A DNA stretch of 64,000 bases from Cervus elaphus (taxonomy: Eukaryota; Chordata; Mammalia; Artiodactyla; Cervidae). The translations under genes and the position numbers were made by a program. Under the pieces are notes generated by a model, which saw nothing but the letters and a program-made list of their open reading frames with translations, ran no database searches and had not been told where the DNA came from. Shown here piece by piece: positions 45,425 to 56,928 of this stretch; the stretch's first letter is position 1; each line of letters begins with the position of its first letter. Where the stretch lies: contig NC_057848.1 of NCBI RefSeq assembly GCF_910594005.1, positions 56,685,616 to 56,749,615 of the forward strand, written 5' to 3'.

Positions 45425-45655
45425 GTTTTTTAAATGCCTGGGCATTGGAAATAGACCTAAGCTTGAACTGGGGCTATGTTGCTTCCTAGCTGGGTGACCT
45501 TGGGCAAGTCACTTCCCCCTCCTGGCCTTAGTTTCCTCATAAAGAAACAGGCCCAGGTTTAAAAACTACCTCTTGGGTTGGAGGGTTGAATGAGGTAGGA
45601 GAGATGGCACAACCAGAGCCTGGCACAGAGCAAGTGCCTGATAAACGAGACCTAT
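45425..45655 (+). repeat. MIR SINE
   Basis: 'ctagctgggtgaccttgggc', 'aagtcacttccccctcctgg', 'cttagtttcctcataaagaa' and 'gcctggcacagagcaagtgc' in order. Confidence 0.9.
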
Positions 45656-45659
45656 AGCC

Positions 45660-48600
45660 AGGGCTTGGGCAGACAGCCTGGCTGTGGGTTTCCTTTCACC
45701 CCCACTTCCCTCCACCCCCTTGTGAGTCCCAGCTGGACTCTCATCAGTCTGCCACTCTCCCTAGGGGGTTGCTGGAAATTCCTGGCAAGGATGTCTCCAA
45801 CAGGGATGAATTTTGGATATTCCTCCATCCACCCCTGTTACCACTTGAATTATGGGGAGAGAGAGAAGGAGAGAAGACCTATTGAGAGGGAGAGGAGAAA
45901 ACAAGCGTCTTCTGTACACTCCTGCCCTGGCGAGCCCAGGCTTATGCCTGAAATAGGTGTTCGGTAAATACTTGAGGAATGTATGTACAAATGAATGAAA
46001 AAAAAGAGGCGGTGGGCAGGCATCCGGGAAGGCAGAGACAGAAATGAGATTTGTGGCAACCTTTTCCTGATGATGCACCCGCAACATCTCTCAATCGCAG
46101 GGGCCTGCCCAGTCAGGGGACCAAGGCCAACCCTAATCTTCTCCTTCCTCAGGCACAGGTTACCGGCAAATACCCATCACACCCGCTCCAAGACACCAGA
46201 CAGAAGTGTGGTGGTGGATTGAAGCTCTCCACTTTGGGTTCAGAGCACCCGAATCTCTCAGCTGTGTAAGAAAACAGCTTAATTTCCTTGTTCATACAGG
46301 GATGTGCAGATAGAATCTCATCCAGCATTGTGAGATCCCTTCTTGTCCTGAGGATGAGCAGTTGGGGGGCCAGATGACCCATCCGCCAGCCACTTCCATG
46401 TCTCATACACAAGCAGCCTGACTACCAGGTTTTGCTGTGAACAATGTGCAAGTGAGTGAGGACACCTATACACACAGGTGGACCATCCGAGCATCGTATG
46501 TGCGTGACGACCGTGCAAGGCACTGAGGTGGAGGATTATGCTTTTTACCGGTGATGTCCTAAAACCTTCTGTGCCATGGCTTCTCAGTGCCTTTCATAAG
46601 CTCAACTTCTGTTCTGACATTTGTTTCAAATAAAGTTTCCTTCCATAAAAATACCACTTAAGGACACACATGCAGGAATGTGCATTTGGCCTTTCCTGGG
46701 TGTGAAATATTTTATTTGATGTGCTGATTTTCAAACTACATTGCTGGAAAATTAATATACACTTAATTGCCTGGGTGGCAACCTCTCACTACAGAAGCAA
46801 CAGTGATTTGATCCTGAATCCTTGATTCTCGACCTCTTGCTGCCTGGGACTCCCAGCCTCAATGTCACACCCAGTCTCCTGTTGCCCACAAATTCTGCTA
46901 ATGACACATAGAAACAGGCTCAACATCTTGAAAAGAGAAAAAACCCACCACCACCAACAAGGATCTGGAAAAAGAGTGTGAGGATTCCATCCTACGTGAT
47001 TGAAAATTTTAAAAATATTTTAAAGAGAACCATTAAGCCAGGCCTTTCTAAGCCAGGAAACTTTTGATTGGTTCCACATTCACATCATCTCTGGCTCGAT
47101 TTGGTTCTTGGGGTTTGACTCAGCAAGCTTTTGTATTATCTCATTCCACATATGCTGAGGGTGAGGGGTATCTCTAAGTTGCCCTTTTATAGTTAAAATA
47201 TATATATATATATATATATAAGTGAAAATCAGAGCTGACTTCCACTGTGGGCAATTCCAGCTAATGGATCAGCATATGAGCCCTAGGCAGTATGTGGAGA
47301 GGACCCCGAGGTAGGGGTAATTTTGGCCTGGTGGCAGCTGGCTGGGCAGCTGGGAGTGAGCAGCTGCAGGAGGGGACTGCTTCCACAGAGGGTAGAATTT
47401 AAAGTTGGACTTCTGTGCAGAACTGTTCAAGTTGACCTGACCCTGGGTCGAATTCCATCCCTCGGTGTACGTTACCAGCTTATGCTTTGACGTGAGATGA
47501 ACAGCGGTGGGGAAGTGAGCCAGGGCCATAACAAGGACCCTTGCCTACTTCTGGAGTCACAGCATTAGTGGGGAGATTTCAGGTCCCAAAGGTGGCACTT
47601 CTTATGTGATCTCCTTCCTCTCAATGCGATGTTTGGGTGGAGCTTCGCCAACAGGGTTCTCATTTAAAGTTTAGAATGTCCTTTCATAACTGTTGGAAAG
47701 GAGGTTTGCATATATAGAGAGTATCTAGGATTTGCCCACTTCTGTTTAAAAAAACAAAGACCCTTTTTGACTGTAAATTCTGTGCTCTGTAAATAAGTTT
47801 TGGGTCCAAGAAGACCGGAGACACACATTTTCATACCCTGCTGCCCACCCTGCTTCTGGAGCCCACAGCCACCGGAGGGGGAGGCATCTGCCTGGGAGGG
47901 GGCCACAAATGGATCCAAATAGACATATTTAGTTAGTCAACAAGCTCATCATCTTCTGAATTTTTAAAATTCACCGTGAGCAAATATAAGTGCAGGCTCC
48001 CTTTGAAAAAATGTACAGCATTTCCCTCAGAGCAACTCAGTAACTGCAGGAAGGCGAGAACCACATTCCATCCAGGTGTGCAGGACTGAACACCTGTGGG
48101 TTTGGGAACAAAGTCTCAGCTGCTCAACCTGAGGGGCCACGGCTAGAAAGGCAGAGTGCCTGGGCAAAGAGACACTGGCTGTCAGACCCCTTCTTTCCAG
48201 TAGAGTCCAAGGTCATCTGGCCATTGGTTCCGTATCACTTCTCCTTCCTCCTCCTCCGCACCTCTGACATTGACTGTGTGCTCACAATGTGCCCAGCACC
48301 CCACTAAGGGCCCTCTGAGCCTTTCTAAGTTTCCTTTCTTTCTCACTTGATTCGTGTACTACTTACAATGGCCCCCGCCTGGCACATCAGCTTATTTATG
48401 AGACCCGCTAGGTTTCAAGGTAGCAGGTGGGGGTAGGGAAGGGGATAGGTATTAATATCAATGTGGTTGTCCTTTCTGTCCCCCTGCTTAACCTCCAAAC
48501 TAGAAAAAGGAGCAAGTTTCATGCAGAATAAATCAAATGTCAACACATTTCTTGGTTTTCTGAACTGGTAACATTTCCCCCTGCTTAAAAAATGTGGTCA

Positions 48601-49962
48601 GGCCTAGAAATAAGCCCAATGTATAAAGTTCTGACACTTGTATTCTCAGAGAATGCTGAATAAGGTCCGTATACAAAAAATATGCTCCTAGGAAAGTGTT
48701 GTAAAATGCCCTTGAGTAGATTTTAATGGATTATGATTTGATTAGCCATTCCCAGTTCAAGCTATTTTGCTGAAAACCACTCTCTTTGGAAAACTTGGTA
48801 ATATTTGTATCTTGCCTGATTTTTTTCTATAGGCATCTGCCCTGTTCTGTGTGTGCCGGAATGAGATCCTCTTGGCAGGGGACACTGAGGTGATTTCAGG
48901 AAACTGTGTGTGTTTGGTGATTGCCAGTTGCTGATGGGTAAAGGACCACTTCTGAATCCAAACAAAAGCCTGGGCCAGGTGTGGGGAGGGGCATTATGAG
49001 AAAACAGTCAACTTGAGTATGACAGGCAAGGGGAGAATCCTCAAGGATATAGAAAGCTCAAGCTGGAGGAAGGGAGTAGAAACTCGGGATGAAATCAGTC
49101 AAGAGCAGTAGAAAGCAGAAGGGCATCTTGGGAAATAGTTGACTTAGTCAGGGGCCCAGGGAACCAAGTTAATTCCAGCCCTGCAGGCAGGGGAATGAGG
49201 GAGGGTTGAGCAACCACTCTGGTGTCAGGTGGCCATGAGGAGAGCAGTGTTCATTGTAACTTGGGAATTGCATGTGAAATTCAGCCAGCAAGGACCTTGT
49301 TTCCCCTAAGGGACTGGGGGTTGGAGGGAGCCTGGGTGGCCTGGGGCTGGATCATGGTATATTGAGAAGAAAAGGCAAGTTTATGAGTTAAAGGCTAAAC
49401 AGGTTGGACCTGTCCTTGAAATGTACTGACGTGGAACATCTGCACCCCCCTTCCAATTCCTCCCACTGGAAAAATCTGGCTTCCTTGCTGACTGGTGGGG
49501 AGGGGGGCTCCTATGTGAGTAACAGGGAATGGAAACTTGGAGAAGCATGGGAAACAGTATTTGGGCTCTATGCTCAAAGTCTAAAGGAGACTCTTCTCAA
49601 ATCTTTCGTGCTCACTCGATTTAACTCAGTTATTCCCATGGGGGAAATAAATAAAGGTAATGGAAACCATAATTTTTGATCCCTAACAGTCCTTATGTAG
49701 CCTGGGCAGGCATTCTAACCTAGCACTGGTTCCTGTTGGGTGATTTGGAGAGATCCTTGGTGGGTGGAAAGAAGCCCCCTAGAGGTGGACACATTTTCAT
49801 ACACAGCATCTGCAGGGCCTGGATTCCATGAAAAGAATGTACAACGGCTCCCCAAACTCAACAGGTAGGAAGCCTGTGCTTTATTATCATTAGCCCATGG
49901 ACTTGAATAGTGCTTTTTACTCCAGAGTATCTCCATATCTATTCAGTCTATTCAGTGTGACT
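45660..49962. other. Intronic stretch with one possible retrocopy end
   Basis: No exon assigned. About 46,080-46,650 ends with 'catttgtttcaaataaagtt' and 'ccataaaaatacc', which looks like a transcript 3' end with AATAAA; the origin is not recognised. A (TA)n tract lies at about 47,199-47,220. Confidence 0.35.
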
Positions 49963-49963
49963 T

Positions 49964-50182
49964 CCCAGGTGGCACTAGTGATAAAGAACCCACCTGCCAA
50001 TGCAGGAGACGTAAGAGACATGGGTTAGATCCCTGGGTCAGGAGATCCCTTGGAGAAGGAAATGGCAACCTGCTCCAGTATTCCTGCCTGGAGAATTCCA
50101 TGGACAGAGGAGCCTGGCAGGCTACATGGGGCCTATGGGGTCACAAAGTCAGACATGACTGAAGCGACTTAGCATAGCACAC
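49964..50182 (+). mobile_element. Bov-tA SINE
   Basis: A 'gacttcccaggtggcactag' head, 'ttagatccctgggtcaggag', 'cctggagaattccatggaca' and the end 'cagacatgactgaagcgact'. Near-identical in structure to the copy at 27.3 kb. Confidence 0.92.
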
Positions 50183-50379
50183 AATGTGACATGTGGGATA
50201 AGTAGTGTTTTTTTCCTATTTTCATAATAGAGAAAATAAAAATCAAAGTTTATTTTTCTTAAAATGGTTTTCAGTAACTATGTTTAATTCAATGAAAATC
50301 TTGCTACCCTCTCCCTCTTCATTCATCTAACAAATATGTACCGAGCACCTTTTAGTAACACTAGTGTGTTAGATGCTTG

Positions 50380-50602
50380 CATGCATGCATAAGTCACTTC
50401 ATTCCGGTCCAACTCTTTGCAACCCTATGGACCATAGCCAGCAAGGCCTCTCTGTCCATGGGATTCTGCAAGCAAGAATACTGGAGTGGTTTGCCATGCT
50501 CTTCTCCAGGGGATCTTCTTGACCCAGGGATCGAACTCGCATCTCTTATGTCTCCTGCATTTGGAGGCAGGTTTTTCACCACTAGCACCACCTGGGAAGC
50601 CC
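50380..50602 (-). mobile_element. Bov-tA SINE, antisense
   Basis: 'gaccatagccagcaaggcct', 'gaatactggagtggtttgcc', 'gacccagggatcgaactcgc' are the complement of Bov-tA. A perfect 13-bp duplication TGTTAGATGCTTG lies at 50,367-50,379 and 50,603-50,615. Confidence 0.95.
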
Positions 50603-51101
50603 TGTTAGATGCTTGGGAATATACAAAAATGAACTAAGACAAGGTTCCAACATTCATTCCAGTTACAGTCCCAAATAGGAGACATGTGATAAACTCACAT
50701 GTCATTATCTAACACTTAATAGTTAGCTTCAAAAACTTGTAACTAAAATTGTGATAAAGGACACCAAGGTCAGATTCAAGTGCTGTGAGAGTGTGTAACA
50801 CAAGGATCTAACCTAGTCTTGGGGTCTGGCTTAAGGCCTCCCTGAAGAAGGGCCATATCCACACCAGTTCTCCAGACTCTGAACTGGGGCTGCAGATGGG
50901 GAGATAGTGAGCACATGTCAACAGAATGACCAAGATCAAAGCTACAGAGTTGCGGCACAGGTCAGCACAAGCCATCCCCTGCAACTCTTATCAGGTTTAT
51001 CTTCCTGTCTTCCCTGCTACTCTTTCCCCTAAGCTGCCACCAGCCATTACTTTCTCCCCTCATCTGAATTCAGCTTAGGTGGGTCTCTATCTTTCATCTT
51101 T

Positions 51102-51160
51102 GAAAATGAGGCAACAGAGATAAGAATCCGGTGGATTCTTATCTCTGTTGCCTCATTTTC
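51102..51160. repeat. Perfect 28-bp inverted repeat with 3-nt spacer
   Basis: Arms at 51,102-51,129 and 51,133-51,160 are exact reverse complements (left arm begins GAAAATGAGGCAACAGAGAT). The right arm is part of a 62-bp A-tailed insertion (51,131-51,192) flanked by AGAATCCG at 51,123-51,130 and 51,193-51,200. Confidence 0.95.
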
Positions 51161-51300
51161 TCCAACTAATAAAAATAAATGGAAAAAAAAAAAGAATCCG
51201 ATAGCATGAAAAGCCCAACATCTTGCTTATGTATATGCGTGCATGAGTGTGTCATGTACATGTGGAAAGATAGCGATAATATTTAAGAAACATTGCTTTA

Positions 51301-51705
51301 GGGATCTTCCTGGCTGCCCGGTGATTAAGAATCTGCTTGCGAATGCAGGGGACATGGGTTTGATCCCTGATTCTGGAAGATTCCACATACTGTGGGGCAA
51401 CTAAACCTGTACACCACAACTACTGAGCCTGTGATCTAGAAAACTGGAGCTGCAGCTACTGAAGCCTGCATGCCCTAAAGCCCATGCTCTGCAACAAGAG
51501 AAGCCATCACAATGAGAAACCCGTGCACTGCAACTAGAGAGTAGCCCCTGCTCGCCAAAATTAGAGAAAGCTCATTGATGTATAGCAGAAACCATCACAA
51601 TATTGTAAAATAATTATCCTCCAATTAAAATAAATTAATTGAAAAAAGAAAGCACATGCACAGCAACAAAGACCCAGTGCAGCCATAAATAAATAAATAA
51701 AATAT
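51301..51705 (+). mobile_element. Long tRNA-derived SINE (CHR-2-like)
   Basis: Starts 'ggatcttcctggctgcccgg', continues 'ggttt gatccctga' type text, then 'acaactactgagcctgtgat', 'gagaagccatcacaatgaga' and an A-rich tail with TAAA repeats. Bounded by similar 'ctttaga'-like sequence on both sides. Its tail region 51,590-51,660 also carries an L1-tail-like 'cctccaattaaaataaatta'. Confidence 0.8.
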
Positions 51706-51829
51706 ATTACTTTAGAAACTACCATTCCTCATACACTGCCACAAAATTGAAATCATCAGGGTGCTTCTTTTTATCAAGTTATCTTTTGAATCTTAGGGAA
51801 CTGAATTTAGAATGTTTGCAATTGGGGTG

Positions 51830-52762
51830 GTGGGGTATGGGGACTACAGAGTGAGGGGTGGAGATCTTGATGCAAACAGTTTTGCCACTCAGGATAATAC
51901 CCTTGAGGTCCACCCAAGTTGTTGTCCATTCCTTTTCATCACACCCAGAGTTTGCCTAACTGTTCATCTATCAAAGGACATTTTGGTTGTTTTCAGTTTG
52001 GGGACATTACAGGGAAAGCTATAAGCTGTGAACATTAATGTACAAGACTTTGTAGGGGACATTAGTTTTCACTTCTCTGGGATAGATATCCAGGAGTGTG
52101 ATTTCTGGGTCCTATGATAATGGCATGCTTAGTTTCATAGGAAACTGCCAAACTATTTTCCAGCGTGGCTGCAGCATTTCACGTTCCCACCCACAATATC
52201 AGAGAGTTCTGGTTTTTCCACATTCTCGCCAGCATTTGGAATTGTCACTGCTTTTTATTCAATTGTTCTAATAGGTGTGTAGTATTAATAACATCTCATT
52301 GTCTAAGTTTGCATTTCCCTAATGGTTAATGATGGTGAACATCTTGTGTATTTATCATCTGTATTTCCTCTTTGGTGAAATGTGTCTTTATGTCCTTTAC
52401 CCATTTTCTGGTTGACTTGTCTGTTTTCTTCACTGTTGAGTTTTTAAAAAGTTCTTCATATAGTCTAGATATAAGTCATTTGTCAGATGCATGGTTTACA
52501 CATATTTTCTCCCATTTTATAGACTGTCTTTTCATCCTCTTTAACAGGACCTTTCATGGAGCAAAAGTTTTAAATTTTGATCAGGTTCAATTTATTGGTT
52601 TTTTGGTTTTTGTATGGTGCTTTTGATGTCAAGTCTATGCACTTTTTCACTAGTCTTAGGTCCTGAAGATTTGCTGTTTGTTTTTAAAAATTTTAGTTTT
52701 ACATGGAAGTCTGTGATACTTTTTGACTTAATTTTTGTATGTTATGAGACTTAGGATGAGGT
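51830..52762 (-). mobile_element. Old L1 ORF2 C-terminal region, antisense
   Basis: Continuous match by eye to the complement of L1: 'gtgaacattaatgtacaaga', 'ggaaactgccaaactatttt', 'cacgttcccacccacaatat', 'ttgcatttccctaatggtta', 'catattttctcccattttat', 'ttgacttaatttttgtatg'. It is the first piece of a fragmented L1 that runs on to about 61.6 kb. Confidence 0.85.
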
Positions 52763-53349
52763 TTTTGATGAATAATTTTATGTGTCAACTTGGCTAGGCC
52801 ATGGTGCCCAGATATTTGGTAAAACAGCTGAATGTTTCTGTGAAGGTATTTTTTATTTTTAGAAAAGATTAACATTCAATTCAGTAGACTATAAGGCAGA
52901 TTACCCTCCAAAATATAGGTGGGCTTGATCCAATCAGTCAAAGGCCTTAAGAAAAAGATTGACCTCCCCCAAGGAAGAGGCAGCTTTTTAGAAGACTACC
53001 TTCAGATTAGAGCTGCAATATCAACTTTTCCCTGGGTCTCCAGCCTGCTGGCCTGACTTGCAGATTTGGACTTGCCAGTATCCACAATTGCATGAGCCAA
53101 TTTCTTAAAATAAACATTTCTCTCTTTCTTTCTGTATATATTTAAAGTACAAATAGAATTCAAAGAAGGAAAGGTGGATAGTCTTTTCAATAAATGGTGC
53201 TGGAGAAATTGGATGTATGTATATACACATACATACATACATATGTATATATATACACACATTCTCACATTTTTTCTATACACACAGAGTCTCTACACGA
53301 ACACACACAGTTTATTGGCTATGTTTCGCTAAAGAACTCTAATACAAGG
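52763..53349 (+). repeat. Ancient repeat inserted in the L1
   Basis: 'ttttatgtgtcaacttggct', 'aggccatggtgcccagatat', 'gatccaatcagtcaaaggcc', 'tctccagcctgctggcctga', 'ttgcatgagccaatttctt' and the end 'agaactctaatacaagg' identify one old dispersed repeat; family not named. Its AT/CA-rich 3' part contains an L1 sense fragment at about 53,150-53,214. Confidence 0.65.
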
Positions 53350-53402
53350 TTCTTTTATTTTGCCCATAGATATCCAATTTCTCCAGCACCATTTATTGAA
53401 AA
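53184..53402. repeat. Perfect 31-bp inverted repeat, 157-nt spacer
   Basis: Arms at 53,184-53,214 and 53,372-53,402 are exact reverse complements (left arm begins TTTTCAATAAATGGTGCTGG). Both arms are L1 ORF2 sequence in opposite orientations; the spacer is TA/CA-rich. Confidence 0.95.
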
Positions 53403-53836
53403 TGCCATCTTTCCTTCATTGAATTGCATTTATAGTTAAAAAAATTAGTTGAGCATAATTATGTGGGTGTATTCTGGATTCTATTCAGATCTGTTAGTCT
53501 ATATATCCTCCTGCCAATACCACAGGCTTAAAAAATATTTATTTGGTTGTTCTGGGCCTTAGTTGTGGCATATGGGAGCTAGTTCCCTGACCAGGAATCG
53601 AACCCAGGCCCCCTGCATTGGGAGCTCAGAGTCTTAGCCACTGGACCACCAGGGAAGTCCCCACCATAGTCTTGATTACTATAGATACATAGTAGGGCAA
53701 CTGATTCTCTCCTTTTCTTTTCTTTTTTCATAATTGTTTTAGCTATTCTAGTTCCTTTGACTTTTTGTATAAATTTTAGACAAAATTCTACAAAAGTCTT
53801 GCTGAGATTTTTATTAGGAACTACCAATTTGTATAT
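53350..53836 (-). mobile_element. Old L1 ORF2 continued, antisense
   Basis: 'agatatccaatttctccagc', 'gaattgcatttatagttaa', then after a SINE 'tagtcttgattactatagat' and 'ttttagctattctagttcct' follow the L1 order. Interrupted at about 53,526-53,660 by a SINE and at 53,836 by a BovB. Confidence 0.85.
53526..53660 (-). mobile_element. tRNA-Glu-derived SINE (CHR-1-like), antisense
   Basis: 'gagctagttccctgaccagg', 'aatcgaacccaggccccctg', 'cttagccactggaccaccag' on the plus strand are the complement of the SINE. Inserted in the old L1. Confidence 0.88.
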
Positions 53837-55855
53837 TAGGAGCTACCAACTTGATTAGGAACTACCAACTGAAGAACTATGGCTGGATTTTCAGGACATT
53901 GTACAGGAGGCAGTGATCAAGACCATCCCCAAGAAAACGAAATGCAAAAGGGCAAAATGGTTGTCTGAGGATGCCTTACAAACAGCTATGAAAAGAAGAG
54001 AAGCGAAAGGCAAAGGAAAAATGGGAAGATATACCCATTTGAATGCAGAGTTCCAATGAATAGCAAAGAGAGATAAGAAAGCCTTTCTCAGTGATGAGTG
54101 CAAAGAAATAGAGGAAAACAATAGAATGGGAAAGACTAGAGATCTCTTCAAGAAAATTAGAGACACCAAGAGAATGTTTTATGCAAAGATGGGCACAATA
54201 AAGGACAGAAACTGTATGGACCTAACAGAAGCAGAAGATATTAAGAAGAGGTGGCAAGAATACACAGAAGAACTATACAAAAAAGATCTTAATGACCCAG
54301 ATAATCATGATGGTGTGATCACTCCCCTAGAACCAGACATCCTGGAATGCAAAGTCAAGTGGGACTTAGGAAGCATCACTATGAACAAAGCTAGTGGAGG
54401 TGATAGAATTCCAGTTCAGTTATTTCAAATCCTAAAAGATGATGCTGTGAAAGTGCTGCACTCAATATGCCAGCAAATTTGGAAAACTCAGCAATGGCCA
54501 CAGGGCTGGAAAAGGTCAGTTTTCATTCCAATCCCAAAGAAAGGCAATGCCAAAGAATGTTCAAAGTATCACACAATTGCACTCATCTCACACACTAACA
54601 AAGTAATGCTCAAAATTCTCCAAGCCAGTCTTCAACAGTGCGTGAACCATGAACTTCCAGATGTTCAAGCTGGTTTTAGAAAAGGAAGAGGAACCAGAGA
54701 TCAAATTGCCAACATCCGTTGGATCATCATAAAAGCAAGAGAGTTCCAGAAAAACATGTATTTCTGCTTTGCTGACTATGCCAAAGCCTTTGACTGTGTG
54801 GATCACAACAAACTGGAAAATTCTTCAAGAGATGGGACTACCAGACCACCTTACCTACCTGCTATGAAATCTGTATACAGGTCAAGAAGCAACAGTTAAA
54901 ATCAGACATGGAACAATAGACCGGTTCAAAATTGGGAAAGGAGAATGTCAAGGTCGTATATTGTCACCCTGCTTATTTAACTTATATGCAGAGTACATCA
55001 TGCGAAATGTTGGACTGGATGAAGCACAAGCTAGAATCAGGACTGCTGGGAGAAATATCAATAACCTTAGACATGCAGATGACACCACCCTTATGGCAGA
55101 AAACAAAGAAGAACTAAAGAGCCTCTTGATGAAAGTGAAAGAGGAGAGTGAAAAAGTTGGCTTAAAACTCAACATTCAAAAAACTAAGACCATGGCATCA
55201 GGTCCCATCACTTCATGGCAAATAGATGGGGAAACAATGGAAACAGTGAGAGACTATTTTTGGGGGCTCCAAAATCACTGCAGATGGTGACTGCAGCCAT
55301 GAAATTAAAAGATGCTTTCTCCTTGGAAGAAAAGCTATGACCAACCTAGACAGCATATTAAAAAGCAGAGACATTACTTTGCCGACAAAGGTCCATCTAG
55401 TCAAAGCTATGGTTTTTCCAGTAGTCATGTGTGGATGTGAGGGTTGCACTATAAAGATAGCTGAGTGCTGAAGAATCGATACTTTTGAACTGTGGTGTTG
55501 GAGAAAACTCTTGAGAGTCCCTTAGACTGCAAGGAGATCCAACCAGTCCATCCTAAAGGAAGTCAGTCCTGAATATTCATTGGAAGGACTGATGCTGAAT
55601 CTGAAACTCCAATACTTTGGCCACATGATGTGAAGAGTTGACTCATTGGAAAAGACCCTGATGCTGGGAGGGATTGGGGGCAGGAGGAGAAGGGGATGAC
55701 AGAGGATGAGATGGTTGGATGGCATCACCGACTCGATGGACATGAGTTTGGGTAAACTCCAGGAGTTGGTGATGGATAGGGAGGCCTGGTGTGCTGCGGT
55801 TCATGGGGTCACAAAGAGTCGGACGTGACTGAGTGACTAAACTGAACTGAACTGA
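53837..55855 (+). mobile_element. BovB (RTE) LINE, 5' truncated, about 2.0 kb
   Basis: The largest BovB copy here, sense orientation. It runs from the region after the endonuclease into the reverse transcriptase and the 3' end, finishing in the 'actgaactgaactgaa' tail. Target-site duplication ACCAATTTGTATAT at 53,823-53,836 and ACCAACTTGTATAT at 55,856-55,869 (one mismatch) within the old antisense L1. The coding capacity is broken by a stop near 54,060, a frame change near 54,830 and later stops, so it is dead. Confidence 0.95.
54126..55290 (+). pseudogene. BovB reverse-transcriptase remnant
   Basis: Plus-strand frames 54,126-54,899 and 54,961-55,290 hold pieces of a non-LTR reverse transcriptase. 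Visible motifs: the finger/palm region with 'IPIPKKGNAKECSKYHTIAL', then QAGFRKGRGTRDQI, then the motif A type block FADYAKAFDCVDH near 54,766-54,806. The catalytic motif C region is read in the second frame as HADDTTLMAE near 55,071. The frame changes between motif A and motif C, and the usual SPCLFNLYAEYIM segment opens the second frame. There is no intact enzyme. Confidence 0.9.
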
Positions 55856-55960
55856 ACCAACTTGTATATCATTTTGAGGAGAACTGACATCTTTATTATG
55901 TTGAGTCTTCATATCCAGGAACATGGCATGTCTTTCCATTTATTTAGATCTTCTTTAATT

Positions 55961-56090
55961 TCTTTTTTTTTTTTTTTTTGGCCATGTCATGAGCAGCTTG
56001 TGGGATCTTAGTTCCCCTGCCAGTGATTGAACCTAGGCCCCTGGCTGTGAAAGCATGGCATCCTAACCACTGGACTGCCAGGGAATTCCC
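55961..56090 (-). mobile_element. tRNA-Glu-derived SINE (CHR-1-like), antisense
   Basis: T-run, 'ggccatgtcatgagcagctt', 'gtgggatcttagttcccctg', 'ctaaccactggactgccagg'. Inserted in the old L1 between two 'tcttcttt' copies. Confidence 0.88.
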
Positions 56091-56327
56091 CTCTTCTTTG
56101 TTTTCTTTCATTAGCATTTTGTAGTTTTCAGCATACAAGTCTTACACATATTTGTTAGGTATATGTCGAAGTTTTTTTTTTTGAGCAATTTTAAATGGTA
56201 TTATATTTTTTATTTTGGTGCCCATGTTTCATTGTCAGTATATAGAAACATAATAGATTTTTAATGTTTATTCCATGACCTTGCTGAACTCACTTATTAG
56301 TTTTAAGAGTTTAAAAAATAGATTCCT

Positions 56328-56624
56328 GGACTTCCCTGGTGGTCCAGTGGTTAAGAATCTGCCTGCCAATGCAGGGGACACAGGTTCAATCCCTGGTCCA
56401 GGAAGATCCCACATGTCTTGGGACAACTAAGTCCATACCTTACAACTACTGAGCCCATATGGCACAACTACTAAGTCTGAATGCCCTAGAGCCCATGCTC
56501 CACAACAAGAGAAGCCATCACAACGAGAAGCCTATGTACCACAACTAGAGTAGCCTCTGCTCACCACAATTAGAGTAAGCCTGTGCACAACAGTGAACAT
56601 CCAATGAAGCCAAAAAATAAACAA
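56328..56624 (+). mobile_element. Long tRNA-derived SINE (CHR-2-like)
   Basis: 'ggacttccctggtggtccag', 'caacaagagaagccatcaca', 'cagtgaacatccaatgaagc' and an A-rich end. AGATTCCT lies at 56,320-56,327 and about 56,625-56,632. It entered the left target-site duplication of the L1 3' end that follows. Confidence 0.85.
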
Positions 56625-56632
56625 GATTCCTA

Positions 56633-56928
56633 AAATATGACACAATTGAACTTATCTATAAAACAGACTCACAGATACAGAGAATAGGCTTGTGGTTGCC
56701 AAGGGGGAGTTAGGTGGGGGAGGAAAGGATTGGGAGTTTAGGATTAGCAGATGCAAACTATTATATAGAGAATGAATAAACTATAAGGTCTTACTGTATA
56801 GCACAGGAAACTATATTCAATATCCTGTGATAAATGGAAAAGAATACTATATATATATATATAACGGACTCACTTTTTTGTATAGCAGAAATTAACACTG
56901 TAAATCAACTATACTTGAATAAAATGAA
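56633..56928 (+). mobile_element. Artiodactyl L1 3'-UTR copy
   Basis: 'cagactcacagatacagaga', 'taggcttgtggttgccaagg', 'ggtcttactgtatagcacag', 'atattcaatatcctgtgata', 'atcaactatacttgaataaa'. The 17-bp sequence TTAAAAAATAGATTCCT at 56,311-56,327 and 56,929-56,945 is its target-site duplication in the old L1. Confidence 0.88.

Noticed and set aside
45995..46269. Short plus-strand frames as exons
   Set aside because: No conserved domain, no convincing splice sites, and two overlapping frames compete.
54126..54899. 257-codon frame as a host gene
   Set aside because: It is a non-LTR reverse transcriptase fragment inside a BovB insertion with target-site duplication.
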